This document shows, in pieces, positions 8,405 to 16,923 of a DNA stretch of 17,902 nt (positions within the stretch are counted from its first letter, which is position 1; each line of letters starts with the position of its first letter). The DNA lies in contig JASCIV010000476.1 in NCBI GenBank assembly GCA_030374735.1, forward strand, positions 1 through 17,902. Direction: 5' to 3'. The position numbers and the translations under genes were made by a program. The notes beneath the pieces are model-generated. The model had not been told where the DNA came from. It saw only the letters and a program-made list of their open reading frames with translations, and ran no database searches. The DNA is from Gracilaria caudata. Taxonomy: Eukaryota; Rhodophyta; Florideophyceae; Gracilariales; Gracilariaceae.

Positions 8405-9551
8405 AATGGTTCAAAACGTGAAAACCACACTCTTACAGAAACTAATGTCGATGAGGCAACATGGCGCTTCTTCCTTCCTTCCTGGAGGAGTTTCGTTTGT
8501 ACATGCAATGAAACAACTCATGATGAAACTGTTTCTGCTACCTCACGGGAAAACTGGAAGCTGTAGATGACGGATGTGGCTGTGGTCCATGGGCCAATAA
8601 CGGTTTATCGTTGGAATCTGAACATGTTTTAACAATAACAACTTTGTTGGGTTTCACTCTGGCCTTATCAGTGGTAAATGAGGCAAGAGTAAACTGATTC
8701 CCTACAATCTCGCTTCAGGGCAGATATTGAAGCCTTGTTTATCGAGAAGGCCAGGAGAAGGCCAGAAATGAGGCTTCAGGGTCTGAAGGGAAGTTCGATT
8801 TCATTACTTTGTCCCTATGACTTTTGTCTGCTACATCTTTGTTTATTTTACCCTGAAGGGCAAGTTAGACACGTCAGAACTTCTGACTCAGAAGAGTTCT
8901 TTTCAGTTTTCTTTCGATACTTAAATTCTTGTAGTAGTGGAGCTCTCTCTCTCTTTTAGAGGCACACCTAGCTTAAATGAAACTCTGCAGCAGAACGTTT
9001 CTCCTGAAAGAAACGCTCTCTCACAAAAAAGGCCAGCACGTTTTCATGCCACTTTCTAACCATATCAGCAACAAGTAGTCCTCGACGATCACGAAGAGGT
9101 GGGAGTCTTAGTCGTCTTGCATGTGTCCTTTTTGGCACCTTAAGACATAGTGCTCGACGTTTAAGTTATGGAGCTACTCCACTATGGAGCATGAATCGTT
9201 GCTCGTAGACCAAAATGGTTCGTGTTGGGGACAAGGGCGCTTCATAGATTAAGATTGATGGGCTATAGAGAAGACTGTTTCTTCGTCCCATTCGCAGACC
9301 ATCGTACACTGCAAAGGAAATGAGAAAGAATCACTGGGAAGTAAAAAAAGCACTACCCTTGTACGGCGCACATTATAAACTGATGATAGGTACCCACATA
9401 GTATTAGTATCCCATATTCCTGGAGTGTCATAACAGTTTCAGGAGGGTAGAGGCTAAACGGGATTTCTTAATGTTATCGGGATTGTTATTCTAGAGCACC
9501 AGTGAATAGTTTATTGATACGGGGTGCGACGGTCCACATAAGCTCGAGTCT
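8405..9551. other. Gene-free interval between the kelch-Hint and P4-ATPase genes
   Basis: Both flanking genes are on the minus strand, so this should hold the kelch-Hint promoter (left part) and the P4-ATPase 3' UTR (right end). No frame above 75 codons is present and none resembles a known protein. A small bulged inverted repeat, AGAACTTCTGA with TCAGAAGAGTTCT, lies near 8878-8902. No RNA gene was recognised. Confidence 0.5.
9510..9515 (-). terminator. Poly(A) signal AATAAA for the P4-ATPase gene
   Basis: The minus strand reads AATAAA about 37 bases past the stop codon of the P4-ATPase gene, a normal position for a eukaryotic cleavage and polyadenylation signal. Confidence 0.55.
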
Positions 9552-12500
9552 TCAAAGCCGGCCGTTCTTGGCTTCGTACTGCTGCAGCTGAGTTACAAGG
9601 CTCCCTCTTCGTCCCATTCTAATCAAAATAACTATGAAATCGGGGAGAAATGCTGTTACGAAGACAATTGGCCAAAGTAAGTGGTACAGCCCACTAGACC
9701 AGAGCTTCGATAAGACGCCCTCCAATTCCCTTTCATGGAAAATGACTACAAAAGCCGGTATGAGAGCCCACATACCAGCGAACGATAGCAGAATACCTGC
9801 CAACACGATGCCAGTCCATAGATGACTGCTCAACAGGAATTTAAACAGCGCAATGCACACTGCCATTGTGGATATTGCCAATCCGGTCAAAAAAAAGCCC
9901 GCATCATGCCCATTCGAGAAAACTGTTTGCGTGGGTTGGCCGAACAAAAAGAAGGTCATGAAAAAAAGAACCAGCGCATGCCAAACGCTGTACGCTGTAG
10001 TGTACTCCAGAACGGACTTGAAATTGAAAAGCCTATTGTTGCCATTTGAGGCATAGACTTTGGGAAACCGTAAGACCGTCCTCTCTTCCAAGTCACGCTC
10101 AAAGATTCCATACAGGAACGGAGGCGCCAATGTCAGCGCACTGTTCCACATGGTTACTATCCATTGATTGTGTACTGTAGTTCCCGATGCGAAGCAGAAG
10201 AACTGAAACAAGAACTGAGTGGCTGAAAAGAAGATGTTCTTGTAGAAGGACAGGTTGATAACGCCGGCTGTTCTAATATAGGAGAAACGTCCATGGATTG
10301 CTAACAATCTCCCTAGATGCTTGAATTCGCCCATTGAGTAATCAGCGGCTCGCGCTGCTTGCATTCCCTCTTTTCCCTTTATACCGACGCCAACTTGAGC
10401 TTCTTGAATCATAGACACATCATTGCCTCCATCACCTATTGCCAAAGTGACGCAGTTCTCGTGTCTTTGTACAAGTTGCACAGTTTGTGCTTTTTGAAGT
10501 GGAGTTACGCGTGCGCAGATGACGGACTTGCAGACACTTGCCACTCGTAGGAATCGACGCTCCATTTCGTCATTGTCGATGAAGCTCAAACTTGAACCGT
10601 CCACAATAAGAGCTAGCGGTTGTTCCGGCATCAGCTCATGAGCGCGCAACGTAATAGAATCACGAATATGACCAATCCGACTTTGTCGTTCTGTAAACGT
10701 TTCGATTGATTCACCAGATAAGCTTCGGCGATGTGTAGGCCTGTACTTTGAAGCAGGACCAGGATAAAGTTCGTCTACAATGTCCTCCAAGATAGAAATA
10801 AGCTCTGACTGCGAAGTTGCTTGGATACGGAAAACACGCATATCATTGCTAAGCAAATGGGAAGAATAACCGATATTCTCTGCAGTTTCCGGCTTATCAC
10901 CAGTTAATACCCAAACACGGATCCCGGCTTCACGTAGGAACCGTATCGTTTCCGGAACCCTGTCTTGCAACTTGTCTTCCACCGCTGTTACCCCGTACAA
11001 GTCCAGGCGCTTCTCAATCAGTGAGGCTACCTCGGCTTTCTTCGACTTTCGGTTTTCTATGGCATTACTTGCTTCTGCAAACTTTGGGGCCCACTCATCA
11101 TACTCGTTTCGCGGAATTAGGCGCCCTCCGTATACCAATGTGCGCAGGCCCTCCATCGAAAATCGCTCCGTCGCCGCGAGAAGGTCGTTAACGTCAGATT
11201 CCGCTTTAAGAAGCCGGATCATCACTGAGTCGGCACCCTTCGAGAACATGCGAATGTTGCCATCAGGGCACCGAAGGATTGTACTCATTCTTTTTCGATC
11301 AGATGAGAACTCTAGCTCTGCAAGCAGCTCGTAATTCTCAGGGGTTGCTTGTCCATGCTCCTGGATTACAAACTCATTGAGAGTTCGATTGATCAACACT
11401 AAACCTGCGTCGGCAGCCGCCTGAACCAAGGCAACTTCATCTGGGCTCTCCCCATAATACTGGCTATGAGACCGGCCAGAAGCGCCGCGTTGTCTCGGAA
11501 CCACATCGTGTGATAATGCCATGGCTCGCACAAGCTGGTGTACACCCCTAGCTTTTGATTCAACAGCATGTTCCAAGCTTTTGGAGTCTTTGCGAAGGTC
11601 GTAGGACTTTTGATTCGTATGACAAGCCACGAAGCGCATTATGTTTTCGGTTAGTGTTCCCGTCTTGTCGCTGAATATATGTTGTACGTAACCGAGCGTC
11701 TCATTCAAGTTATTTGCTTTTGCCTCTACGGAAACCCTTCCCGTGTACATTTTGGGATCAAATGAGATAAACAAACCCTGGATTAATCTGACAAATTCCA
11801 GTGTGACGAAAAGTGAGACTGGAACAAAGGTATGATACAGGATTACATACGTTCCGATGGAACGTAGGGATACGGTTTGACCAGATAGCAGACGATTTTC
11901 ACCCATGTACCATTGACCAAGACCTCTTCGTCGCTGCCAGATGCCAGCCAGTATTGAAGTGATAATGGTCAAGATCATAAGCATAGCAAACAATCCGATG
12001 ACGACGCGATTCATCATGCGTTCTATACCCCCCAGTTTGCTGGGGGGATTTCTCATGTTCAATGCGACCTTGGTGTCCTCGCCGTTGTAAACAGTGAGAC
12101 CATAAATGAAATCGGTATTTCGAAGAATGGAACCGCGCAGCAGCATGTTGGAAGTATCAAGTGGATACCTTTCCGAATCTTTCCAACTGATTGAGCCTTG
12201 AACGGTGTAGAGCTCAGGAGTGGGTGGCGCGGTGACGACGGTGAGTGGCAGAGATTGTAGTTGTTCCGAAGATGACAATACCGAATGTAAGTCGGACGGA
12301 ATAAGGCGGCGCTTGAGATTGGATTCTCCATCCAAATTGGCGGTTGAGACGTAACATACTCCAGCAGGGTCTGAGGACTTCAGTAATACGAGATCTGCCG
12401 GAAACGCAGAGCCTTCAGTGACAAGCACGACATCTCCCACGCAGACATGTTGGGATTGAATGGAGACTAATTGATCCTTGGGAATGGCAGGATAGTCTTG

Positions 12501-12926
12501 AAGCAACTGGTGAACGTCGACAGAATGAGCAACAGTGTGCATCTTTGACTGCAACTCTGCTGAGCGCTTCTGAATGACAACCGGGGCGGAGTTGATGGCA
12601 TAGTCAGCCCTCTTACGCCTCAGATCCTCGTAAACGTCACGAGCAAGTCCAAAGCCAATAACAACGAGCAGCGGTAGGGTAGTTGTGACGGGTGAGGTGG
12701 GTGAAATTCCAGGTATGAACGAAATGATTGCAACAATAAGAAAGTAAAAGTTTGATAAGCGGCGAAATTGTTCGTAGATAGCTTTCGGAAGCATGTTAAC
12801 CCAGTTATACTTGGCGGACGTGACGGCATTGTCGCCAAAATGCGGGTCGCACACCCCAAGCTGAACTGTGCGCGTTTGCGTATGCTGCTGCGTGGCGCGA
12901 GGGCGAAGGAAGGATGGAAGTGGCAT
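9552..12926 (-). CDS. P4-type ATPase (phospholipid flippase)
   Basis: This single 1124-residue frame has the full P4-ATPase layout. The family moves phospholipids from the outer to the cytosolic leaflet of Golgi, endosome or plasma membranes, most members with a CDC50 subunit. Visible features are the N-terminal NWVNMLPKAIYEQFRRLSNFYF (42-62), transmembrane pair 1-2 (about 58-98), the actuator loop DGES (199-202; the family usually has DGET), transmembrane pair 3-4 with PVSL (369-372; usually PISL, the lipid-gating segment), phosphorylated Asp420 in DKTGT, nucleotide-binding FSKGAD (561-566), TGDKPETAENIGYS (675-688), hinge GDGGND (831-836), and six C-terminal membrane segments (about 890-1115). 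The minus-strand ATG at 12926 has a stop nine codons upstream in frame. There are no introns and the C-tail is short. It is divergent from the Lhcr gene. The lipid specificity cannot be read from the sequence. Confidence 0.95.
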   Translation of the reverse strand: MPLPSFLRPRATQQHTQTRTVQLGVCDPHFGDNAVTSAKYNWVNMLPKAIYEQFRRLSNFYFLIVAIISFIPGISPTSPVTTTLPLLVVIGFGLARDVYEDLRRKRADYAINSAPVVIQKRSAELQSKMHTVAHSVDVHQLLQDYPAIPKDQLVSIQSQHVCVGDVVLVTEGSAFPADLVLLKSSDPAGVCYVSTANLDGESNLKRRLIPSDLHSVLSSSEQLQSLPLTVVTAPPTPELYTVQGSISWKDSERYPLDTSNMLLRGSILRNTDFIYGLTVYNGEDTKVALNMRNPPSKLGGIERMMNRVVIGLFAMLMILTIITSILAGIWQRRRGLGQWYMGENRLLSGQTVSLRSIGTYVILYHTFVPVSLFVTLEFVRLIQGLFISFDPKMYTGRVSVEAKANNLNETLGYVQHIFSDKTGTLTENIMRFVACHTNQKSYDLRKDSKSLEHAVESKARGVHQLVRAMALSHDVVPRQRGASGRSHSQYYGESPDEVALVQAAADAGLVLINRTLNEFVIQEHGQATPENYELLAELEFSSDRKRMSTILRCPDGNIRMFSKGADSVMIRLLKAESDVNDLLAATERFSMEGLRTLVYGGRLIPRNEYDEWAPKFAEASNAIENRKSKKAEVASLIEKRLDLYGVTAVEDKLQDRVPETIRFLREAGIRVWVLTGDKPETAENIGYSSHLLSNDMRVFRIQATSQSELISILEDIVDELYPGPASKYRPTHRRSLSGESIETFTERQSRIGHIRDSITLRAHELMPEQPLALIVDGSSLSFIDNDEMERRFLRVASVCKSVICARVTPLQKAQTVQLVQRHENCVTLAIGDGGNDVSMIQEAQVGVGIKGKEGMQAARAADYSMGEFKHLGRLLAIHGRFSYIRTAGVINLSFYKNIFFSATQFLFQFFCFASGTTVHNQWIVTMWNSALTLAPPFLYGIFERDLEERTVLRFPKVYASNGNNRLFNFKSVLEYTTAYSVWHALVLFFMTFFLFGQPTQTVFSNGHDAGFFLTGLAISTMAVCIALFKFLLSSHLWTGIVLAGILLSFAGMWALIPAFVVIFHERELEGVLSKLWSSGLYHLLWPIVFVTAFLPDFIVILIRMGRRGSLVTQLQQYEAKNGRL

Positions 12927-13724
12927 TGTGGGAGCAGATTGGGTGCCACCTCAGCACGGCATCTACTTTGGGGGGTGGTGTGGGACACGGAGCTAGGCGC
13001 ACGTTAAGGTTGAGCAGAGTTGCTGCTGACGGACAGGAAGGGGAGCTTCTTCGAATGTTTGTGCTTGAGGGGACGTGGGCACGAGTGGTACTGTAGTGCG
13101 ACACGGTGCACAGAAAAATGGAAAAACGGTTTTACGGAGGCGGATTCGAACAAATGGGGAGTTGTTTCAAAACCGACGGCGATTGGGGTGGTGATGTGTG
13201 GGCGTCAAGTGCATCAGGACTTATCCAACGAAGTGGGGTATGATGTCTGATGTCTGATTTCTGATGATGCCTTGCTGACGTCGCCAACGTCAGTCTGTGG
13301 TGGTTATGAGCGCCGCGAATGGCGCTCAACCGCTGAGAAGCACATCGATACGCGCGATTCGCAATGCGAATCCACACTTGCAACCGTTGGGACGCGTGCG
13401 TGGCGCTGGCCCGACTGCCGGGCAGGGCAGTATGGCGGCGTGGCTGTACGCGATGCACGGCGCAGGTTGGCGCAACTGAGCGGCAGTTTGCGCGGGGACG
13501 GTGGCGGACACGAACACGTTGGAGCAAACCGTCCCGAAATGCCTGGCTGTTTGCGCACATGACGGCGTGAGATGTGGTGAGGTGCGATGAGGTATGGCGG
13601 TGAGCTGACGCGCGCCGACTGGTGTGGAGAACTGCGCGGCGGCGGGCGCCTTCGCTGGCCACGGAGGCGGCGGCTGCTGCGAGTAGTTCTCCATACACGT
13701 CGGCGCGCTGAGCTGAGCTTAGTT

Positions 13725-13804
13725 CGACGTCTCGACGTCTCTGCGTCTCAACGTCTCGGCGTCTCAACGTCTCGGCGTCTCAACGTCTCGGCGTCTCAAC
13801 GTCA
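13725..13804. repeat. Octamer tandem array, 10 copies of CNNCGTCT
   Basis: Ten consecutive 8-base units: CGACGTCT twice, CTGCGTCT, then CAACGTCT and CGGCGTCT alternating, ending in CAACGTCA. The later copies form a 16-base higher-order period. It lies about 415 bp upstream of the Lhcr start codon. It is either a simple minisatellite or a cluster of regulator sites. Confidence 0.85.
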
Positions 13805-14031
13805 ACCTTGTTTGCGTACAGTACGACGGTAACTCTACGACGCGAAGGCCCACGCGCAGCGAAGACCAACAAACGCGGAGCGCGAAGCGGAAGGCGTGCT
13901 GAAAACTTTCGGCCAAAACCGAAAAGTGTTCAAACATTTCCGAAATATTTGGAGGCGTTTCAGCAGCAGATTTTTTTGCCAAACGACATCGCTCGGCTCG
14001 CAGATCTTTCAAGCGCTGCGACCTCGCACCA

Positions 14032-14036
14032 CCAAT
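14032..14036 (+). promoter_or_regulatory. Candidate CCAAT box of the Lhcr gene
   Basis: CCAAT in the context CACCACCAATCAAA lies about 180 bases before the Lhcr ATG. Position is plausible for an NF-Y type site, but a 5-base match is weak evidence on its own. Confidence 0.25.
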
Positions 14037-14217
14037 CAAACCCTCGCCGCGCCACGCGCTCCGAGCCTCACCGCCTCTCTGCCACCGTTCCTGAAAAGGC
14101 ACCCAGCGCCGCTCGCACCTCCTTCCACAGCTGAACGCCCGCCGTCGCTTTAACTTCCCCTCCCAACCACCCCATAGCGCCAATTCAGTGCACGAACCCT
14201 CCCCTCCGTCAGCAGTC

Positions 14218-14859
14218 ATGTTGGGCTTCATCAACCACGCACTCCCGCTCACCCGCGCGCCGCGTCAGCCGTGCGTGTCGCCGCGCACGGTGACCGTGCG
14301 AGGGCCGCGCATGGACGCCTCCAAGATGTCCAAGTCGGTGCCGTTTCTGCTCAAGCCCAAGAACCTGGAAGGGCTTCCCGCGTCGTACGACTTCGACCCT
14401 CTGCTCATCTCCGACTACGTGAACGTTCGCTTCCTGCAAGCGGCGGAAATCAAGCACGGGCGTATCTGCATGCTGGCGGCGGTGGGGCTGATTGTTCCCG
14501 AGTTGTTCACGTTCCCGAACCCGTACTTCCCCAAGATGCTGCCGATTGACGCGCACAACTACTTCATTGGCACCGGTGGCATGAGCCAGATTCTGTTGTT
14601 TATTTCTGTGTTTGAGGCGATTAGTTGTTACGCGTTGAAGCAAACGGTGGAGGGAAAGCACGAGCCGGGCTATTTTGGCTTCGACCCGCTGGGACTCGGG
14701 AAAGACCCGGTCAAGTTCAAGAAGTACCAGGCGAACGAGATCATGAACGGGCGGCTGGCCATGATCGCCGTGGGCGGAATGATCCACCAGATGTGGGTGA
14801 GCAAGATGGGCGTGATTGAGCAGTTGACGCACTTCACGCCCAACACAGGCGGCATGTGA
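14218..14859 (+). CDS. Light-harvesting chlorophyll-binding protein, Lhcr type (photosystem I antenna)
   Basis: The 213-residue product has the three-helix light-harvesting layout. Helix 1 (about 72-96) carries EIKHGR with Glu77, His80 and Arg82. Helix 2 (about 122-140) carries VFEA with Glu133. Helix 3 (about 171-194) carries EIMNGR with Glu174, Asn177 and Arg179. In this family the Glu and Arg of helices 1 and 3 form the cross-linking ion pairs and bind chlorophyll. Red algal Lhcr proteins feed excitation energy to photosystem I. Residues 1 to about 35 are rich in Arg, Ser and Pro and would be the plastid transit peptide; there is no clear secretory signal before it, which fits a primary plastid. 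The ATG at 14218 is the first in frame after a pyrimidine-rich leader. Codons end almost wholly in G or C, unlike neighbouring genes, as expected for high expression. Confidence 0.93.
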   Translation: MLGFINHALPLTRAPRQPCVSPRTVTVRGPRMDASKMSKSVPFLLKPKNLEGLPASYDFDPLLISDYVNVRFLQAAEIKHGRICMLAAVGLIVPELFTFPNPYFPKMLPIDAHNYFIGTGGMSQILLFISVFEAISCYALKQTVEGKHEPGYFGFDPLGLGKDPVKFKKYQANEIMNGRLAMIAVGGMIHQMWVSKMGVIEQLTHFTPNTGGM

Positions 14860-15349
14860 GTGACGGTGCTTTTTGTGTTTAATTTAATAAAGCTGTACAA
14901 CGCATGGTGAGTATGTACGAAGGGTACTACAGTACACACGTACGTGGCGAGCGCTGCAAGTTTTCCTCTATTTTTGCATACCGAGCGCCGAGATCATCTC
15001 GCGGTGGCGCGTCGGCCTTGCTTCGATTTGCCAACGAAACGTCAACGCCCCAGTGACGTCTCGAGACGAGGCGCCTTCCGAACGCAGTTCCACCGCCGTT
15101 CCTTCTTCCGCACTCCTCGCCACGCTGCTGCGCGTTCGTGCGTTTGCCGAGTTTCGTGAAGTGAACCGCGCGACCGCTGTGAACGACGTACGGCGACGCG
15201 CCGTTCAATTTGTGTACGACTTGTCTGTGGCGCTTCATAGCGCGCGCCCGTACGCACGATCAGCTGCGCCGTTTTCTCCGTAAGTTGTTGTCTCGCGTTG
15301 AGTCGGATTCAAGACTTGCCGTCTGTAACCGTGCGATACAGCGTACATA
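14860..15349. other. Interval between the Lhcr gene and the Tc1-like element
   Basis: It contains the Lhcr 3' UTR with AATAAA at 14886-14891, then GC-rich sequence up to the TA target site of the transposon. No gene is supported; short frames on both strands are Arg-rich and unrecognisable. Confidence 0.5.
14886..14891 (+). terminator. Poly(A) signal AATAAA for the Lhcr gene
   Basis: AATAAA in the context TTTAATAAAGC lies 27 bases past the Lhcr stop codon, in an AT-rich patch within GC-rich DNA. Confidence 0.65.
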
Positions 15350-15380
15350 CAGTCCCCGAAATAGCCTTGGATCCAAAAAC
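15350..15380 (+). repeat. Left terminal inverted repeat of the Tc1-like element
   Basis: CAGTCCCCGAAAT, seven bases of spacer, then GATCCAAAAAC (15370-15380). It matches the inverted right end at all positions except one base near the tip and most of the spacer. Confidence 0.9.
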
Positions 15381-15623
15381 TGTCTTCAATCTTACCCCGA
15401 AAACGCTGATAGCTGCACTTTCAAACTCGTGCACAATGACGGGTACCAACAGGAAAGACGTCAACGAGCAACAAGGCCACAAATTGAGTGTCGGGTGTCG
15501 TTATAAATATAAAAAACTTACAATGAAACTTACATAAAGCCACGAACTTTTATAAAGTCCAATACAGTTCTTTATACATTATAGCAAGCGCAAAAGCGCG
15601 CCATAATTCAAACTTAGCCTATG

Positions 15624-15633
15624 TATATAAAAG
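15624..15633 (+). promoter_or_regulatory. TATA-like box of the transposase gene
   Basis: TATATAAAAG lies within the element just before the first ATG of the transposase. At a usual 25-30 base spacing transcription would start near 15655, which would favour Met16 (15683) as the start codon. Other AT-rich boxes further upstream (near 15502-15516) could serve the first ATG instead. Confidence 0.35.
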
Positions 15634-15637
15634 CACA

Positions 15638-16681
15638 ATGGCGTTCCAAAGCCATTTTTTTCCACCATTCCAACCCCGCAGTATGCCTCGTGGACGACTT
15701 CTGACAGACCAGGAAAAGAAAGTCATCCTTGCCCATCATAAGCATGGTCTTTCACAGCAGGCGATTGCTGAAGAAATTGGACGAAGCCGAGGATGTGTAC
15801 AGAAGTTCCTGAACAGGCCGCATCCACTACAGCAACCAAAATTCAAACCACGCAACGTCAAACTTTCTCCAACTACGATTCGGGCCATTGTTAGGCAAGC
15901 CTCCAGGACCAGATGCAGCGCAAACGACCCACAAAAACAGTACAACCTCCCAGTGTCTGTTCGTAGGGTCCAACAGATACTGTCCGAAACACCCCATTTG
16001 CGCTATCAGCGCATGCCTCGTGGACCATACATGACGAAGTTACACAAGGTGAACAGGCTGAATTGGGCACGCAGTAAGCTCGAATTTGGCGCAATCAAAT
16101 GGAAACGAGTCATCTTTAGTGACGAGAAGAAGTTCAACTTAGATGGACCAGATGGTCTTGCGTGTTACTGGCACGATTTAAGAAGGACACCTGAGCTGTT
16201 TTCGAAGAGACAGCAAGGAGGTGGTTCTATCATGGTATGGGCAGCTATTTCCTACTGGGGTATTAGTGATTTGGATCGCGTTCATGGCAATCAAGACTCT
16301 GTGAAGTATTGTGAAACTCTGGAACGCACTCTTTTGCCGTTTGCTGCCGATGCATGTGGAGAAAGGTGGACTTTAATGCACGATGGTGCCTCTATTCATA
16401 GGTCTAACTACACAAAAACGTGGCTTGGGGAGCGAAATATTGACGTTTTGGACTGGCCAGCAAAGTCTCCAGACCTCAATCCTATAGAAAACGTGTGGGG
16501 TAAACTGGCTAGGAGCGTTTATGGCGGTGGTATTCAGTTTGAGACTACTGATGATTTGGTCAAGAGGGTGGTGGATTGTTGGTACAAAATTAGCGACGAT
16601 TACATCAAAAGTTTGTACCATTCTATGCCTCGTCGTTTGGTTGCTGTGATTGAAGGCAAAGGTGCCAGTACGGACTATTAG
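15638..16681 (+). CDS. Tc1-like transposase (DD34E)
   Basis: This intact 347-residue transposase would cut out and reinsert the surrounding element at TA sites. An N-terminal paired-like region has two helix-turn-helix units: residues about 22-60 (LLTDQEKKVILAHHKHGLS to KFLNR) and about 75-117. The catalytic triad is Asp162 in FSDEKKF, Asp249 in MHDGASIH and Glu284 in SPDLNPIENVWG, with exactly 34 residues between the second Asp and the Glu. A GGGSIMVWAAIS stretch, typical of Tc1 transposases, is at 194-205. A TATATAAAAG box at 15624-15633 is only 4 bases before the first ATG, so transcription may begin inside the frame and the real start may be Met16 (15683), giving 332 residues. Third positions are more AT-rich than in the Lhcr gene. 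Confidence 0.93.
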   Translation: MAFQSHFFPPFQPRSMPRGRLLTDQEKKVILAHHKHGLSQQAIAEEIGRSRGCVQKFLNRPHPLQQPKFKPRNVKLSPTTIRAIVRQASRTRCSANDPQKQYNLPVSVRRVQQILSETPHLRYQRMPRGPYMTKLHKVNRLNWARSKLEFGAIKWKRVIFSDEKKFNLDGPDGLACYWHDLRRTPELFSKRQQGGGSIMVWAAISYWGISDLDRVHGNQDSVKYCETLERTLLPFAADACGERWTLMHDGASIHRSNYTKTWLGERNIDVLDWPAKSPDLNPIENVWGKLARSVYGGGIQFETTDDLVKRVVDCWYKISDDYIKSLYHSMPRRLVAVIEGKGASTDY

Positions 16682-16890
16682 TTATCGAGTTAACTCGTTT
16701 TTTGTGTCATGGTCTTTATAATAATTCGCGGTTCTATGTAAACTTCATGCTAGTTATTGAAGAGTAGAAATGAAAGCCAAGTTTGTTGTTGTGGTCTACT
16801 TGCTCTGAGAAGTGTCTACTGGTGTTCTGCACTGGCTTGGAAGCAGCGCGGTGACGTTGGATTGCGCGTCAGTGATACAAGAGGCATGCG

Positions 16891-16921
16891 GTTTTTGGAT
16901 CTATTATGATTTCGAGGACTG
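16891..16921 (-). repeat. Right terminal inverted repeat of the Tc1-like element
   Basis: Read inward on the minus strand it is CAGTCCTCGAAAT, seven bases of spacer, then GATCCAAAAAC, the same layout and length as the left end. Confidence 0.9.
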
Positions 16922-16923
16922 TA

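Larger units (their letters stand above)
12927..14217. other. Divergent intergenic region between the P4-ATPase and Lhcr genes
   Basis: About 1.3 kb that should hold two promoters facing apart. It is GC-rich on the Lhcr side, contains an octamer array (13725-13804), a TTTCGG...CCGAAA inverted repeat (13907-13924) and a CCAAT box (14032-14036), and becomes pyrimidine-rich just before the Lhcr start. Open frames in it (for example 13132-13767, minus, 211 codons) are Arg/Ser/His-rich, resemble no family and look like by-products of GC-rich sequence. No TATA box was seen. Confidence 0.5.
15350..16921 (+). mobile_element. Complete Tc1/mariner-superfamily DNA transposon (1572 bp)
   Basis: The element begins CAGTCC and ends GGACTG, has 31-bp imperfect inverted ends, and is flanked by TA on both sides (15348-15349 and 16922-16923), the target-site duplication of this superfamily. 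It encodes one intact transposase of the Tc1 DD34E class. Its AT-rich flanks stand out against the GC-rich surroundings. The intact frame and recognisable ends suggest a recent insertion and perhaps an active copy. Confidence 0.93.

Noticed and set aside
13132..13767. 211-codon minus-strand open frame upstream of the Lhcr gene
   Set aside because: Arg/Ser/His-rich, no family resemblance, overlaps other equally long frames on both strands and runs through the octamer array; typical of GC-rich non-coding DNA.
14209..14832. 207-codon minus-strand frame antisense to the Lhcr gene
   Set aside because: It mirrors a gene with strong G/C third positions, which suppresses stops on the opposite strand; the plus-strand protein has all three light-harvesting helices.
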